Shown: positions 1 to 6,603, counted from the stretch's first letter. The stretch is DNA of 9,884 nucleotides from Caulobacteraceae bacterium (GCA_004144935.1 SDZP01000176.1:1-9884), one strand, 5' to 3'. The notes: generated by a model not told the origin, from the sequence alone. A program made the numbers and translations.

Positions 1-79
1 CCATGCCCTCGGGCTCGGCGTAGTCGAAGGCCTCGGGCAGCGGCATCGGCAGGAGGACGGAGGCGATGCGCGCAGTCAC
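1..79 (-). CDS. priA: Primosomal replication helicase PriA, N-terminal fragment (runs off left edge)
   Basis: Only the first 26 codons are in the window. The peptide begins (GTG)-T-A-R-I-A-S-V-L-L-P, followed by MPLPEAFDYAEPEGM. This matches the start of the PriA 3'-DNA-binding domain in alphaproteobacteria, where an R-I-A-x-V-L-L-P strand is followed by a P-L-x-x-x-F-D-Y motif. PriA recognises stalled forks and reloads DnaB during replication restart. The GTG at 79-77 is chosen because GGAGAAGG (minus strand, 90-83) sits just upstream; GGAG is 7 nt from the start. That Shine-Dalgarno is the outer end of the palindromic repeat at 82-256. Helicase motifs lie outside the window, so the call rests on the N-terminal signature alone. 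Confidence 0.75.
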   Translation of the reverse strand, partial: MTARIASVLLPMPLPEAFDYAEPEGM

Positions 80-81
80 GA

Positions 82-256
82 TCCTTCTCCCGCTCGTCGG
101 GAGAAGGTGGCCGCGAAGCGGTCGGATGAGGGCAGCAACAGCTTCGCATGGCTTTATTCGCTTCAAGCGCTGCGTCATCGCAGCGTGTGAAGCGCTGGCG
201 CCGCCCTCATCCGACCCCCTTCGGGGGCCACCTTCTCCCGACAAGCGGGAGAAGGA
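82..256. repeat. Nested palindromic intergenic element (MITE/REP-like, 175 bp)
   Basis: Two arms, 82-133 and 203-256, are inverted copies of each other with about one substitution outside an internal stem. Each arm holds two hairpins. One is an outer stem of the CTTCTCCCG / CGGGAGAAG type. The other is an inner stem: CCGC-GAA-GCGG in the left arm and CCCCC-TTC-GGGGG in the right arm. The 69-bp core contains a third palindrome: CGCTTCA (159-165) pairs with TGAAGCG (188-194), and CGCTGCG (168-174) pairs with CGCAGCG (179-185) around a TCAT loop. The whole element could fold as one long nested hairpin. It encodes no plausible protein. The arm motif resembles dispersed repeats common in alphaproteobacterial intergenic regions; copy number cannot be assessed here. 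Confidence 0.85.
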
Positions 257-263
257 ACGGGGC

Positions 264-293
264 TTGCCTGACCCAGCGTACCGCCCGTAGACA
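264..293 (+). promoter_or_regulatory. Weak candidate promoter for the SDR-thiolase operon
   Basis: TTGCCT (264-269) is followed after 18 bp by TAGACA (288-293), about 32 bp before the ATG at 325. It lies just outside the palindromic element. The -10 match is poor. This is the best candidate in 257-324, not a firm call. Confidence 0.25.
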
Positions 294-324
294 AACGCCA
301 ACAACCGTTTGAGGAGACGAGGTC

Positions 325-1242
325 ATGGGCGTTCTGTCGGGCAAGGTCGTGATCGTCACCGGCGCCGCCGGCGGCATCGGCAAGGAGTGCGCGCTGCTGG
401 CGGCGCGCGAGGGCGCCAAGGTGGTCGTCAACGACCTCGGCGGCAGCATGGCCGGCGGCGACGAGGGCGACGCGGGCCCGGCGCAACAGACCGCCAACGA
501 GATCAAGGCGGCCGGCGGCGAGGCGGTGGCCAACTCCGACAGCGTCACCAGCATGAGCGCCGTCAAGGCCATGGTCGAGCAGGCCAAGGACGAGTTCGGC
601 GGCCTGCACGCCATCATCAATCCGGCGGGCATCCTGCGCGACAAGATGTTCCACAAGATGGACGACGAGGACTGGGACAAGGTCATCGAGGTCCACCTGC
701 GCGGCGCCTACAACGTCTCCCGCGCCGCCGTCGAGCTGTTCCGCGACCAGCAGGAAGGCTCCTACGTCCACTTCACCTCGACGTCCGGCCTGATTGGCAA
801 CATCGGCCAGGCCAACTACGCCGCCGCCAAGCTGGGCGTCATGGGCCTCTCGCGGATCCTGGCCATGGAGGGGGCGCTGAAGAACGTCCGCTCCAACATC
901 ATCGCCCCCTTCGCCTGGACGCGGATGATCGCCTCCATCCCGGTCAAGGACGAGGCCTCGGCCCTCCGCGTCGGCCGGATGCAGAACGCCATGCGGGCCG
1001 ATCAGGTCGCCCAGCTGGCCGTCGCCCTGGCGTCCCCGGAAGCCAAGGATGTCTCCGGCCAGATCTTCGCCGTGCGGGGCAACGAGGTCATCCTGTTCGA
1101 CCAGCCCCGGCCGATCCGCAACATGGCCAATACCGAAGGCTGGACCCCCCGCTCCCTGCTCGACATCGCCCTGCCGGCCATGAAGAACAGCTTCTTCGAC
1201 ACCGGCGCCTCCGCCTCGGTGTTCCCCTACGATCCGATCTGA
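325..1242 (+). CDS. SDR-family (3R)-hydroxyacyl-CoA dehydrogenase-like protein (MFE-2/HSD17B4 type)
   Basis: This 305-residue Rossmann-fold protein should oxidise a 3-hydroxyacyl-CoA, or a related alcohol, with NAD(P). Visible features are the dinucleotide-binding TGAAGGIG (12-19), and N36-D37 after the second strand with the GGS loop that follows. The catalytic set is S152, Y165 and K169 in NYAAAK. V-H-L-R-G at 123-127 and the C-terminal tail (FDQPRPIR, then GWTPRSL, ending FPYDPI) are typical of the dehydrogenase unit of peroxisomal multifunctional enzyme type 2, which supports that subfamily over generic SDRs. The usual NNAG motif reads N99-P100-A-G, an odd change in a structural motif. 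The start has AGGAG at 312-316. It is the first gene of a unit with the small protein and thiolase. True substrate unknown. Confidence 0.85.
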   Translation: MGVLSGKVVIVTGAAGGIGKECALLAAREGAKVVVNDLGGSMAGGDEGDAGPAQQTANEIKAAGGEAVANSDSVTSMSAVKAMVEQAKDEFGGLHAIINPAGILRDKMFHKMDDEDWDKVIEVHLRGAYNVSRAAVELFRDQQEGSYVHFTSTSGLIGNIGQANYAAAKLGVMGLSRILAMEGALKNVRSNIIAPFAWTRMIASIPVKDEASALRVGRMQNAMRADQVAQLAVALASPEAKDVSGQIFAVRGNEVILFDQPRPIRNMANTEGWTPRSLLDIALPAMKNSFFDTGASASVFPYDPI

Positions 1243-1245
1243 CCT

Positions 1246-1506
1246 GTGCGCTTCCGCGACCTCCATTTCGACCGCGAGAACCGTGTCTCGCTCGGCGTGG
1301 AGATCGCCACTGGTCAGCCGTTCCTTTCGATCCCGGTCGCCAATGGCCGGGTGGACTACGAAGAGTACTACCGGATCGATCAGGCTCTCCTCGATGGGTA
1401 TCCCGCCAACAAGGCCGAGATCCTGATCCTTGCCAATCGCTGCCGGCGCCGCGAGAACGACGCCGCCCTCATCATCCCGCCCGGCTCCGATCGCGGTGTC
1501 GGGTAA
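1246..1506 (+). CDS. Small hypothetical protein (86 aa) between SDR and thiolase
   Basis: I do not recognise this family. It starts with GTG three bases after the SDR stop, has no clear Shine-Dalgarno, and ends 13 bases before the thiolase ATG, so it is probably translated by coupling within the operon. The protein is soluble-looking, with no signal peptide or membrane segment. It has a polar N-terminus (MRFRDLHFDRENRVSLG), an acidic aromatic patch (VDYEEYYRIDQALL, about 42-55), and an Arg-rich stretch (NRCRRREN, about 64-71) before a short Pro/Gly tail. Codon choice looks less GC3-biased than in the flanking enzymes. The tight fit between two real genes, and a frame open from stop to stop, argue that it is genuine. 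An accessory role for the neighbouring enzymes is only a guess. Confidence 0.65.
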   Translation: MRFRDLHFDRENRVSLGVEIATGQPFLSIPVANGRVDYEEYYRIDQALLDGYPANKAEILILANRCRRRENDAALIIPPGSDRGVG

Positions 1507-1519
1507 TGGAGCCCAGCCC

Positions 1520-2716
1520 ATGCGCCGCGCCGCCATCGTCAGCCCCCTCCGCACCGCCGTCGGCAAGTTCCAGGGCTCGCTCGCCCCTCTGACCGCCGGC
1601 GAGATCGGCGGGACCATCATCAAGGCCCTGGTCGAGCGCACCGGTATCGATCCCGAACGCATCGACGACGTCACCTTCGCCCACGGCTATCCCAACGGCG
1701 AGGCGCCCTGCATCGCCCGCTGGTCGCTGCTGCAGGCGGGCCTGCCCATCGGCATCCCCGGCGTCTCCATGGACCGCCGCTGCGGCAGCGGCCTGCAGGC
1801 GGTGATCGACGCCGCCATGCGCATCCAGACCGGGGCCGCCGACGTGGTCATCGCCGGCGGCTGCGAGAGCATGAGCAACGTCGAATACTACACCACCGAC
1901 ATGCGCGGCGGGGCCCGCGCCGGCAATGTCACCATGTATGACCGCCTGGCCCGCGGCCGGGTGATGAGCCAGCCCATCGAGCGTTTCGGCGTCATCAGCG
2001 GCATGATCGAGACCGCCGACAACCTGGCCCGCGACTACCAGATCAGCCGCGAGGACAGCGACGCCTATGCGGTGATGAGCCACCAGCGGGCGGTCGCCGC
2101 CTGGAACGAAGGCAAGTTCGCCGACGAGCTGGTCCCCGTCTCGGTCAAGCAGCGCAAGGGTGACCCCATCGTCTTCGACCGCGACGAAGGCCCCCGCGCC
2201 GACGCGACGATGGAGACGCTCGGCAAGCTGCGCGCCATCGAAAAGGACGGCGTCGTCACCGCCGGCAACGCCAGCCAGCAGAACGACGCCGGCGCCGCCT
2301 GCCTGGTCGTCGCCGAGGACAAGCTGGAAGAGCTTGGCCTGGAGCCCATCGGCTGGTTCCACAGCTGGGCGGCCGCCGGCTGCGAGCCCTCGCGCATGGG
2401 CATCGGTCCGGTGCCGGCCGTCGAGCGCCTGTTCGCCCGCAATGGCCTGGGCTGGAGCGACATCGACCTGGTCGAGCTGAACGAGGCCTTCGCGCCGCAG
2501 GTGCTGGCCGTGCTCAAGGGCTGGAACTGGGACGACCGCGACAAGCTGAACGTCAACGGCGGCGGCATCAGCCTGGGCCACCCCATCGGCGCCACCGGCG
2601 GCCGCATCCTCGCCAACCTGCTGCACGAGATGCAACGCCGCGAGGTCCGCTACGGCCTCGAGACCATGTGCATCGGCGGCGGCCAGGGTATTGCGGCAGT
2701 GTTCGAGCGGGCTTGA
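1520..2716 (+). CDS. Thiolase (acetyl-CoA C-acyltransferase)
   Basis: This 398-residue protein of normal thiolase length cleaves 3-ketoacyl-CoA with CoA to give acetyl-CoA, or runs the reverse condensation. All catalytic elements are present: nucleophile C88 in the SMDRRCGSGLQAV context, N321 in NEAFA, H354 in GHPIGATGG, and acid/base C384 in CIGGGQG near the C-terminus. The N-terminus (AAIVSPLRTAVGKFQGSL) is canonical. ATG at 1520 is chosen over an upstream in-frame ATG at 1430 because it is preceded by GGAG (1508-1511), starts exactly at the family N-terminus, and avoids overlapping the small gene. It is last in the plus-strand unit and fits the terminal step of the pathway begun by the SDR. 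Its last codons are echoed downstream (see the repeat at 2693-2751). Degradative versus biosynthetic use cannot be decided from sequence. Confidence 0.93.
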   Translation: MRRAAIVSPLRTAVGKFQGSLAPLTAGEIGGTIIKALVERTGIDPERIDDVTFAHGYPNGEAPCIARWSLLQAGLPIGIPGVSMDRRCGSGLQAVIDAAMRIQTGAADVVIAGGCESMSNVEYYTTDMRGGARAGNVTMYDRLARGRVMSQPIERFGVISGMIETADNLARDYQISREDSDAYAVMSHQRAVAAWNEGKFADELVPVSVKQRKGDPIVFDRDEGPRADATMETLGKLRAIEKDGVVTAGNASQQNDAGAACLVVAEDKLEELGLEPIGWFHSWAAAGCEPSRMGIGPVPAVERLFARNGLGWSDIDLVELNEAFAPQVLAVLKGWNWDDRDKLNVNGGGISLGHPIGATGGRILANLLHEMQRREVRYGLETMCIGGGQGIAAVFERA

Positions 2717-2751
2717 CGCCCACTCGCGGGCGGCGGTGTTCGAGCGGGCCT
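2693..2751 (+). repeat. Duplicated thiolase 3' end (22-bp imperfect direct repeat, 37-bp offset)
   Basis: Positions 2693-2714 and 2730-2751 match at 20 of 22 bases. Copy 1 encodes the thiolase tail A-A-V-F-E-R-A plus stop. Copy 2, read in the same codon register, gives the same seven residues, differing only at third positions (gca/gcg, gct/gcc), and then a stop (tga versus tag). The 37-bp offset puts the second copy out of frame with the first. Its TAG stop shares the CTAG at 2750-2753 with the stop of the convergent hydrolase. A weak stem, CGCCC (2717-2721) with GGGCG (2728-2732), lies between the copies; no T-run follows, so no convincing terminator is present. Confidence 0.7.
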
Positions 2752-3793
2752 AGGTCAGCGGCGCGACCAGCCGGTAGATCCGCTTTTCCGGCACATAGGT
2801 CCGGCCAGGGATCTGGTCCGGAAGGATGTCGGTGAGCACGGAAGTGATGTCGTCCAGCACCTTGCCGCTGCGGCTGTAGTAGCCGTGGTGATTGCTGTCG
2901 CCGGGCCAGTCGCCATCGCCCATGCCGCTGAAGGCGCCGGCGTCGACCAGGTTGATCCGCTTGGGGATCAGGTCGATCAGCCGCGGGCCGTCGCTGCCCA
3001 GCCGGTCGGGGTTGCTCTTGCTGAGGTCGGAGATGGTCAGCGCCCGGTCGTGTCGTGAGAAATAGACCGTCACCTGCCGGGCGATGCGCGGCAGCAGCGC
3101 CAGCTTGTGATCGTGCTCGAAGGCGTCCTCGTCCTCGTCGGGCGCGGCCAGGATGACCTGCTCGCACAGCCGGGCCAGATAGTTGGTGCCCCGGCCGATG
3201 ACGTACTGCAGGGCGTGGCGCAGCAGGTAGTTGCCCATCGAATGGGCGACGATGTGGATGCGCCGGCGGCACAGCTCGGCCGGCGGAATGGCGTCGATGT
3301 ACTCCTTCACCCGCACGAAGGCGCGGCCCAGCGCCGGGCCGGAGGCCTTGGCGTCCTCGCGGTCGCGGAAGTAGCTGACGAAGGGCTTGGCCTCGCCGTC
3401 CGACGGCCAGGTGAAGACCACCACATTGACGTCCCGCCCGCGCAGGGCCAGGCCGCGCTTCAGCCGCGCGCCGCCCTCCAGGGCGCCCTCGAAGCTGACG
3501 TTGAAGCCATGCACGTAGAGGACGGTGTCCTTCTCGCCATCCCACATCAGCCGGTAGAGGTTGGTCAGGAAGGGGGTCGAGCCCTTGATCTTGAACAGGC
3601 CCGTCTCGGGGTCCTTCTGCTCCTCATAGACGACGACCTCCTTCACCCTGGGGTCGGCCCCGCTGTTGCTCAGCGTCGCCCGGCCGTAGCGCAGGCCGGC
3701 CGAGGCGTCCGGGTTGAAGCTGTTGCCAAAGCTCGGCCGCTTGCGGGCCAGCAGGTTGCGGTTGGTGAAGAAGAAAAGTTCGATGTCGGCCAT
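2750..3793 (-). CDS. Alpha/beta hydrolase of the DUF900 type
   Basis: This 347-residue cytoplasmic-looking protein has no signal peptide. Early motifs FFTNRN (8-13) and LYVHGFNVSF (92-101) are typical of DUF900 alpha/beta hydrolases; the latter would form the oxyanion region. The nucleophile is S185 in AHSMGN (183-188), with Ala instead of the usual first Gly of GxSxG. Likely partners are D249 (SRHDRAL) and H303 (SNHHGYY). It is probably an esterase, lipase or thioesterase-like enzyme, but the substrate is unknown for the family. ATG at 3793 has a strong GGAGG (3803-3799) upstream. Eighty bases separate it from the SDR before it, with no clear promoter seen, so it is probably the last gene of the minus-strand unit. 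It converges with the thiolase without a strong terminator between them. Confidence 0.85.
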   Translation of the reverse strand: MADIELFFFTNRNLLARKRPSFGNSFNPDASAGLRYGRATLSNSGADPRVKEVVVYEEQKDPETGLFKIKGSTPFLTNLYRLMWDGEKDTVLYVHGFNVSFEGALEGGARLKRGLALRGRDVNVVVFTWPSDGEAKPFVSYFRDREDAKASGPALGRAFVRVKEYIDAIPPAELCRRRIHIVAHSMGNYLLRHALQYVIGRGTNYLARLCEQVILAAPDEDEDAFEHDHKLALLPRIARQVTVYFSRHDRALTISDLSKSNPDRLGSDGPRLIDLIPKRINLVDAGAFSGMGDGDWPGDSNHHGYYSRSGKVLDDITSVLTDILPDQIPGRTYVPEKRIYRLVAPLT

Positions 3794-3873
3794 CGCCCCC
3801 TCCGTTTTGCGGAAGAGTGAGCCCACCGCGCCCCGGATGCAACTCTGGCGCGTCGGCCTCAGCCGTGACGCCG

Positions 3874-4728
3874 TCAGCCGATCTTCACCCCCGGCGGCGG
3901 CGGAACGCTCTCCGGCACGAAGAAGTCGGGCATCAGCGGCTGGCTGGGGTCGACACGATAGCGGTCGAAATCCCGCTCGCCCTCGCCGTAGAGGAAGCTG
4001 TCGTCGATCAGGAAGTTGCCGGTGAAGTCCTTGGCCGGCTTGTTGAAGATGGCGTAGGCGGCGTCGGCCATGATCTCCGGCGTGCGGCACATGCGCATGC
4101 CCGCGTCGCCGGCCAGGGCGAACTGGATGGCCGCCGTGGCGATGCCGGTGCGCGGCCACAGGCCGTTGAAGGCGATCTGGCCCCGGTACTCGTCGCTCAT
4201 CCCCAGCATGCACAGGCTCATGCCGTACTTGGCCATGCTGTAGGCCACATGCCGCCCGAACCAGTGGGGCGCCAGATCCAGCGGCGGCGACAGCGCCAGT
4301 ACATGCGGATTGGCCGCCTGCTTCAGGTGAGGGATGCAGGCCTTGCTGGTCAGGAAGGTCCCGCGCGCATTGACCTGGTTCATCAGGTCGAACCGCTTCA
4401 TCTCCGTCGCTTCCGTCCCCGTCAGCTGGATGGCCGAGGCGTTGTTGACGCAGATGTCGATCCCCCCGAACGCCGCGACGCACTTCTCGACGCCTTCGTA
4501 GACGCTGGCCTCGTCCCGCACGTCGACGATCAGCGGCAGGGCCCTGCCGCCCGCCGCCTCGATCTCCTCGGCGGCGCTGTAGATGGTGCCCGGCAGATGC
4601 TTGTGCGGCTCGGCGGTCTTGGCGGCGATGGCGATATTGGCCCCGTCGCGGGCGGCCCGCAGCGCGATGGCCAGTCCGATGCCGCGGCTGGCGCCGGTGA
4701 TGAACAGGGTCTTGCCGGCGAGGCTCAT
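3874..4728 (-). CDS. HSDL2-like short-chain dehydrogenase/reductase
   Basis: This 284-residue protein closely follows the SDR domain of hydroxysteroid dehydrogenase-like protein 2. It begins LAGKTLFITGASRGIG with TGASRGIG at 11-18, then AAKTAEPHKHLPGTIY (about 35-50), NNAS (95-98) in place of NNAG, and N120 in the VNARGTF helix. The catalytic region has S147 in SPPL and Y163 with K167 in YSMAK; the Ser-Tyr gap is three residues longer than the classical spacing, as in HSDL2. W-P-R-T near 210 is also characteristic. HSDL2 relatives are linked to fatty-acid metabolism, but the reaction is not well established; this protein lacks the SCP-2 domain of the animal form. Its ATG (4728-4726) overlaps the upstream SDR stop as ATGA, so the two are probably translationally coupled. 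Confidence 0.88.
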   Translation of the reverse strand: MSLAGKTLFITGASRGIGLAIALRAARDGANIAIAAKTAEPHKHLPGTIYSAAEEIEAAGGRALPLIVDVRDEASVYEGVEKCVAAFGGIDICVNNASAIQLTGTEATEMKRFDLMNQVNARGTFLTSKACIPHLKQAANPHVLALSPPLDLAPHWFGRHVAYSMAKYGMSLCMLGMSDEYRGQIAFNGLWPRTGIATAAIQFALAGDAGMRMCRTPEIMADAAYAIFNKPAKDFTGNFLIDDSFLYGEGERDFDRYRVDPSQPLMPDFFVPESVPPPPGVKIG

Positions 4729-5693
4729 GCGCCGGCCCCCGTCGTCTCGACGCTGAGCGCCCACAGCCGCTCGGCGCTTTCCGGGTCCAGCGCGTGCGGC
4801 ATCACCCCGGCCCGCGGGTTCTCCTTCGACCAGGCCACCGCCTGGGCGCAGTCCTCGAGGTACAGCCCGCCGACGCCCTCCAGCTCCGGCCCCACCGCCG
4901 CCCAGACGCTGGTGCTGGCGCCCTGCTCGGTGGTCTTGAAGCCCGTCACCGGCTTGTCGTTCTCGTCCAGCCAGCCCATCGCCCGCTGCTCCTCGATCGG
5001 CAGGTGGCGCTGCAGCGGTGTCATGATGCCGCCCGGCATAACGGCGTTGGCGGTGACGCCCTGGTCCTTGAACCGCTTGTTGAAGCCGACGGCGAACAGG
5101 GCGTTGGCGGTCTTGGCCTGGCCGTAGCCATTCCACTTCTCGTAGTCGCCCTGGCGAAAATGGGGGTCGTCCCAGCGGATGTCGCTGCGCACATGGCCGA
5201 TCGACGACAGCGACACCAGCCGCGAGGTCTTGCCGCTCGCCCTGGCCCCGGCGATCAACCCGGGCGTCAGCAGGGCGGTCAGCAGGAAGTGGCCGAAATG
5301 GTTGGTGCCGATCTGCATCTCCAGCCCGTCCTTGGTGTGATCCAGCGGGCAGGCCATGACGGCGGCGTTGTTGATCAGGATGTTCAGCGGCCTGTCGCCC
5401 CAGCGCGCCCCGAACGCCCGGATCGAGGCGAAGTCCGACAGGTCGAGCATCTCGAAGCTCAACCTTCCCCTGGCGGTCGTCTCGATGTCGGCGATGGCCG
5501 CCGCCGCCAGGTCCGGCTTGCGGGCGGCGATGACGACGTCGGCCCCGGCCTCGGCCAGCGCCCGCACCGTCTCGACCCCGATGCCGGTCGCGGCCCCGGT
5601 GACGATGGCGGTGAGGCCGGTCAGGTCATGTCCCGCGACCACCTCGCGGGCGGTGGAGTAGCGCTGGAAGGGTGAGGTGATGCGGTCGCTCAT
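4725..5693 (-). CDS. Short-chain dehydrogenase of the retinol dehydrogenase/WWOX-like type
   Basis: This 322-residue oxidoreductase has a typical N-terminal lead (about 1-28, with STAREVVAGHDLTG). The dinucleotide motif TGAATGIG is at 32-39, with A-A-R at 56-58 where R58 suggests NADP preference. Next come NNAA at 108-111, N131 in TNHFGHF, serines at 161-164 (SLSS), and catalytic Y190/K194 in YGQAK. The order of motifs and the long C-terminal part match the RDH/WWOX-type classical SDRs, which oxidise or reduce alcohol/carbonyl groups on hydrophobic substrates. The start at 5693 has AGAGGA (5706-5701) upstream. It is separated from the isomerase gene by 112 bp containing a REP-like hairpin pair, and overlaps the next SDR by ATGA. 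Substrate unknown; catabolic lipid or steroid chemistry is inferred from context. Confidence 0.87.
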   Translation of the reverse strand: MSDRITSPFQRYSTAREVVAGHDLTGLTAIVTGAATGIGVETVRALAEAGADVVIAARKPDLAAAAIADIETTARGRLSFEMLDLSDFASIRAFGARWGDRPLNILINNAAVMACPLDHTKDGLEMQIGTNHFGHFLLTALLTPGLIAGARASGKTSRLVSLSSIGHVRSDIRWDDPHFRQGDYEKWNGYGQAKTANALFAVGFNKRFKDQGVTANAVMPGGIMTPLQRHLPIEEQRAMGWLDENDKPVTGFKTTEQGASTSVWAAVGPELEGVGGLYLEDCAQAVAWSKENPRAGVMPHALDPESAERLWALSVETTGAGA

Positions 5694-5726
5694 GGGTGTT
5701 TCCTCTTGTTATCGTTCTCCCGACCG

Positions 5727-5793
5727 TCCTGACGAACGTCAGGACCCACCGGCCGGCAGGGTGCTTGAGGGTGGGCCCTGACTTTCGTCAGGG
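5727..5793. repeat. REP-like inverted hairpin pair between isomerase and SDR genes
   Basis: Two 24-bp elements lie head to head at 5727-5750 and 5770-5793, matching at 21 of 24 positions as reverse complements. Each forms its own hairpin: TCCTGACG-AA-CGTCAGGA (5727-5744), and CCCTGAC-TTTC-GTCAGGG (5776-5793), followed by the shared CCCACC-type flank. The pair resembles a BIME. It starts 12 bases after the isomerase stop in the direction of transcription and lacks a T-run. It may therefore stabilise or process the mRNA rather than terminate it. Confidence 0.8.
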
Positions 5794-5805
5794 CAATCGG
5801 CGGTG

Positions 5806-6603
5806 CTAGCCAACCTTGCTGAAATCCGCCGGCCGCTTCTGGAAGAAGGCCGCGAACGCCTCCGCCGCCTCGGCCGTCTGCAGCCGCTCGCCGAAGTACC
5901 GGCCCTCCAGGTCCATCAGTTCGGCGATCTTCGCCGCGTCGCGCATCAGCCGCTTGGTCACCTTCAGCGCCCCGATCGGCCGCTTGGCCAGGGCCTGGGC
6001 CGCCGCCAGCGCCGCCGCCTCGACCTCGCCGGACGGCAGGCACTTGTTGGCGATGCCGACGGTGACCGCCTCCTCGCCCATCATCGCCTCGCCCAGAGCG
6101 AACATCGCATAGGCCCGCGCATGGCCGATCCGCGCCGGCAGCAGCCAGCTGGACGCCGCCTCCGGCACCAGGGCCAGGCCCACGAACGGCGTCGTCAGCT
6201 TGGCTTCCGGCGAGACATAGACCAGGTCGCAATGCAGCAGCATCGTCGTCCCCACCCCGACGGCCAGGCCGCGCACCGCCGCCACCAGCGGCTTCTCGGC
6301 CCGCGCCAGGCCTTTCAGGAACCGCGTCACGTTGCGCTCCCCGGCCGGCCGCTCGCCGGCGTCGCGGCTGGTGTCGCCCGACGCGTTCTGGGCCGCGAAG
6401 TCGCTGACGTCGTTGCCGGCGCTGAAGGCGTCGCTGGACGACTTGAACAGCACCGCCCGGATGGCCGGGTCGCGCTCGGCCCGGTCCAGGCTGTCGGCCA
6501 GCACCCCGTACATGCCGTCGGTCAGGGCGTTCTTCTTGTCCGGCCGGTTGAAGGTCAGGGTCATCACGCCGGCGTCGATCTCGACGAGGATATGGTCGCT
6601 CAT
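5806..6603 (-). CDS. Enoyl-CoA hydratase/isomerase family protein, active site of the delta3,delta2-enoyl-CoA isomerase type
   Basis: This 265-residue crotonase-fold protein has the CoA-binding N-terminal strands (MTLTFNRPDKKNALT, 14-28), the first oxyanion-hole segment FSAGNDVSDF (60-69), and the second near GLAVGVG (112-118). Aligned by eye to rat hydratase, the two catalytic glutamates are replaced by T120 (in GVGTTM) and F140 (in TTPFVGL). A glutamate is instead present at E148 in LVPEAASS, the position of the catalytic residue in peroxisomal ECI/PECI-type isomerases. The likely reaction is therefore shifting a 3-enoyl-CoA double bond to the 2-position, needed for unsaturated substrates, rather than hydration. 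Its ATG overlaps the marR stop as ATGA, and AAGGAG (6616-6611) lies inside the marR end. Family certain; isomerase assignment inferred from residues. Confidence 0.88.
   Translation of the reverse strand: MSDHILVEIDAGVMTLTFNRPDKKNALTDGMYGVLADSLDRAERDPAIRAVLFKSSSDAFSAGNDVSDFAAQNASGDTSRDAGERPAGERNVTRFLKGLARAEKPLVAAVRGLAVGVGTTMLLHCDLVYVSPEAKLTTPFVGLALVPEAASSWLLPARIGHARAYAMFALGEAMMGEEAVTVGIANKCLPSGEVEAAALAAAQALAKRPIGALKVTKRLMRDAAKIAELMDLEGRYFGERLQTAEAAEAFAAFFQKRPADFSKVG

Noticed and set aside
66..290. 74-codon plus-strand open frame over the palindromic element
   Set aside because: It is made almost wholly of the inverted repeat and lacks a Shine-Dalgarno; it is not a plausible gene.
1430..1519. 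Upstream ATG for the thiolase
   Set aside because: It would add 30 low-complexity residues overlapping the small gene. The family N-terminus begins exactly at 1520, with a Shine-Dalgarno in place.
175..1674. 499-codon minus-strand open frame
   Set aside because: It overlaps the SDR and small gene in antisense and extends into the palindromic repeat. No motifs, and composition is of shadow type.
3794..3873. Possible promoter or terminator between the HSDL2-like SDR and the hydrolase
   Set aside because: Only a weak TTGCAT-like box and a short direct repeat are visible, with no matching -10 and no hairpin with a T-run.
3817..5127. 436-codon plus-strand open frame
   Set aside because: It is antisense to the two SDR genes, which have full catalytic motifs. 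Its composition (Gly/Ala/Arg/Val rich, low complexity) is typical of a high-GC shadow frame.
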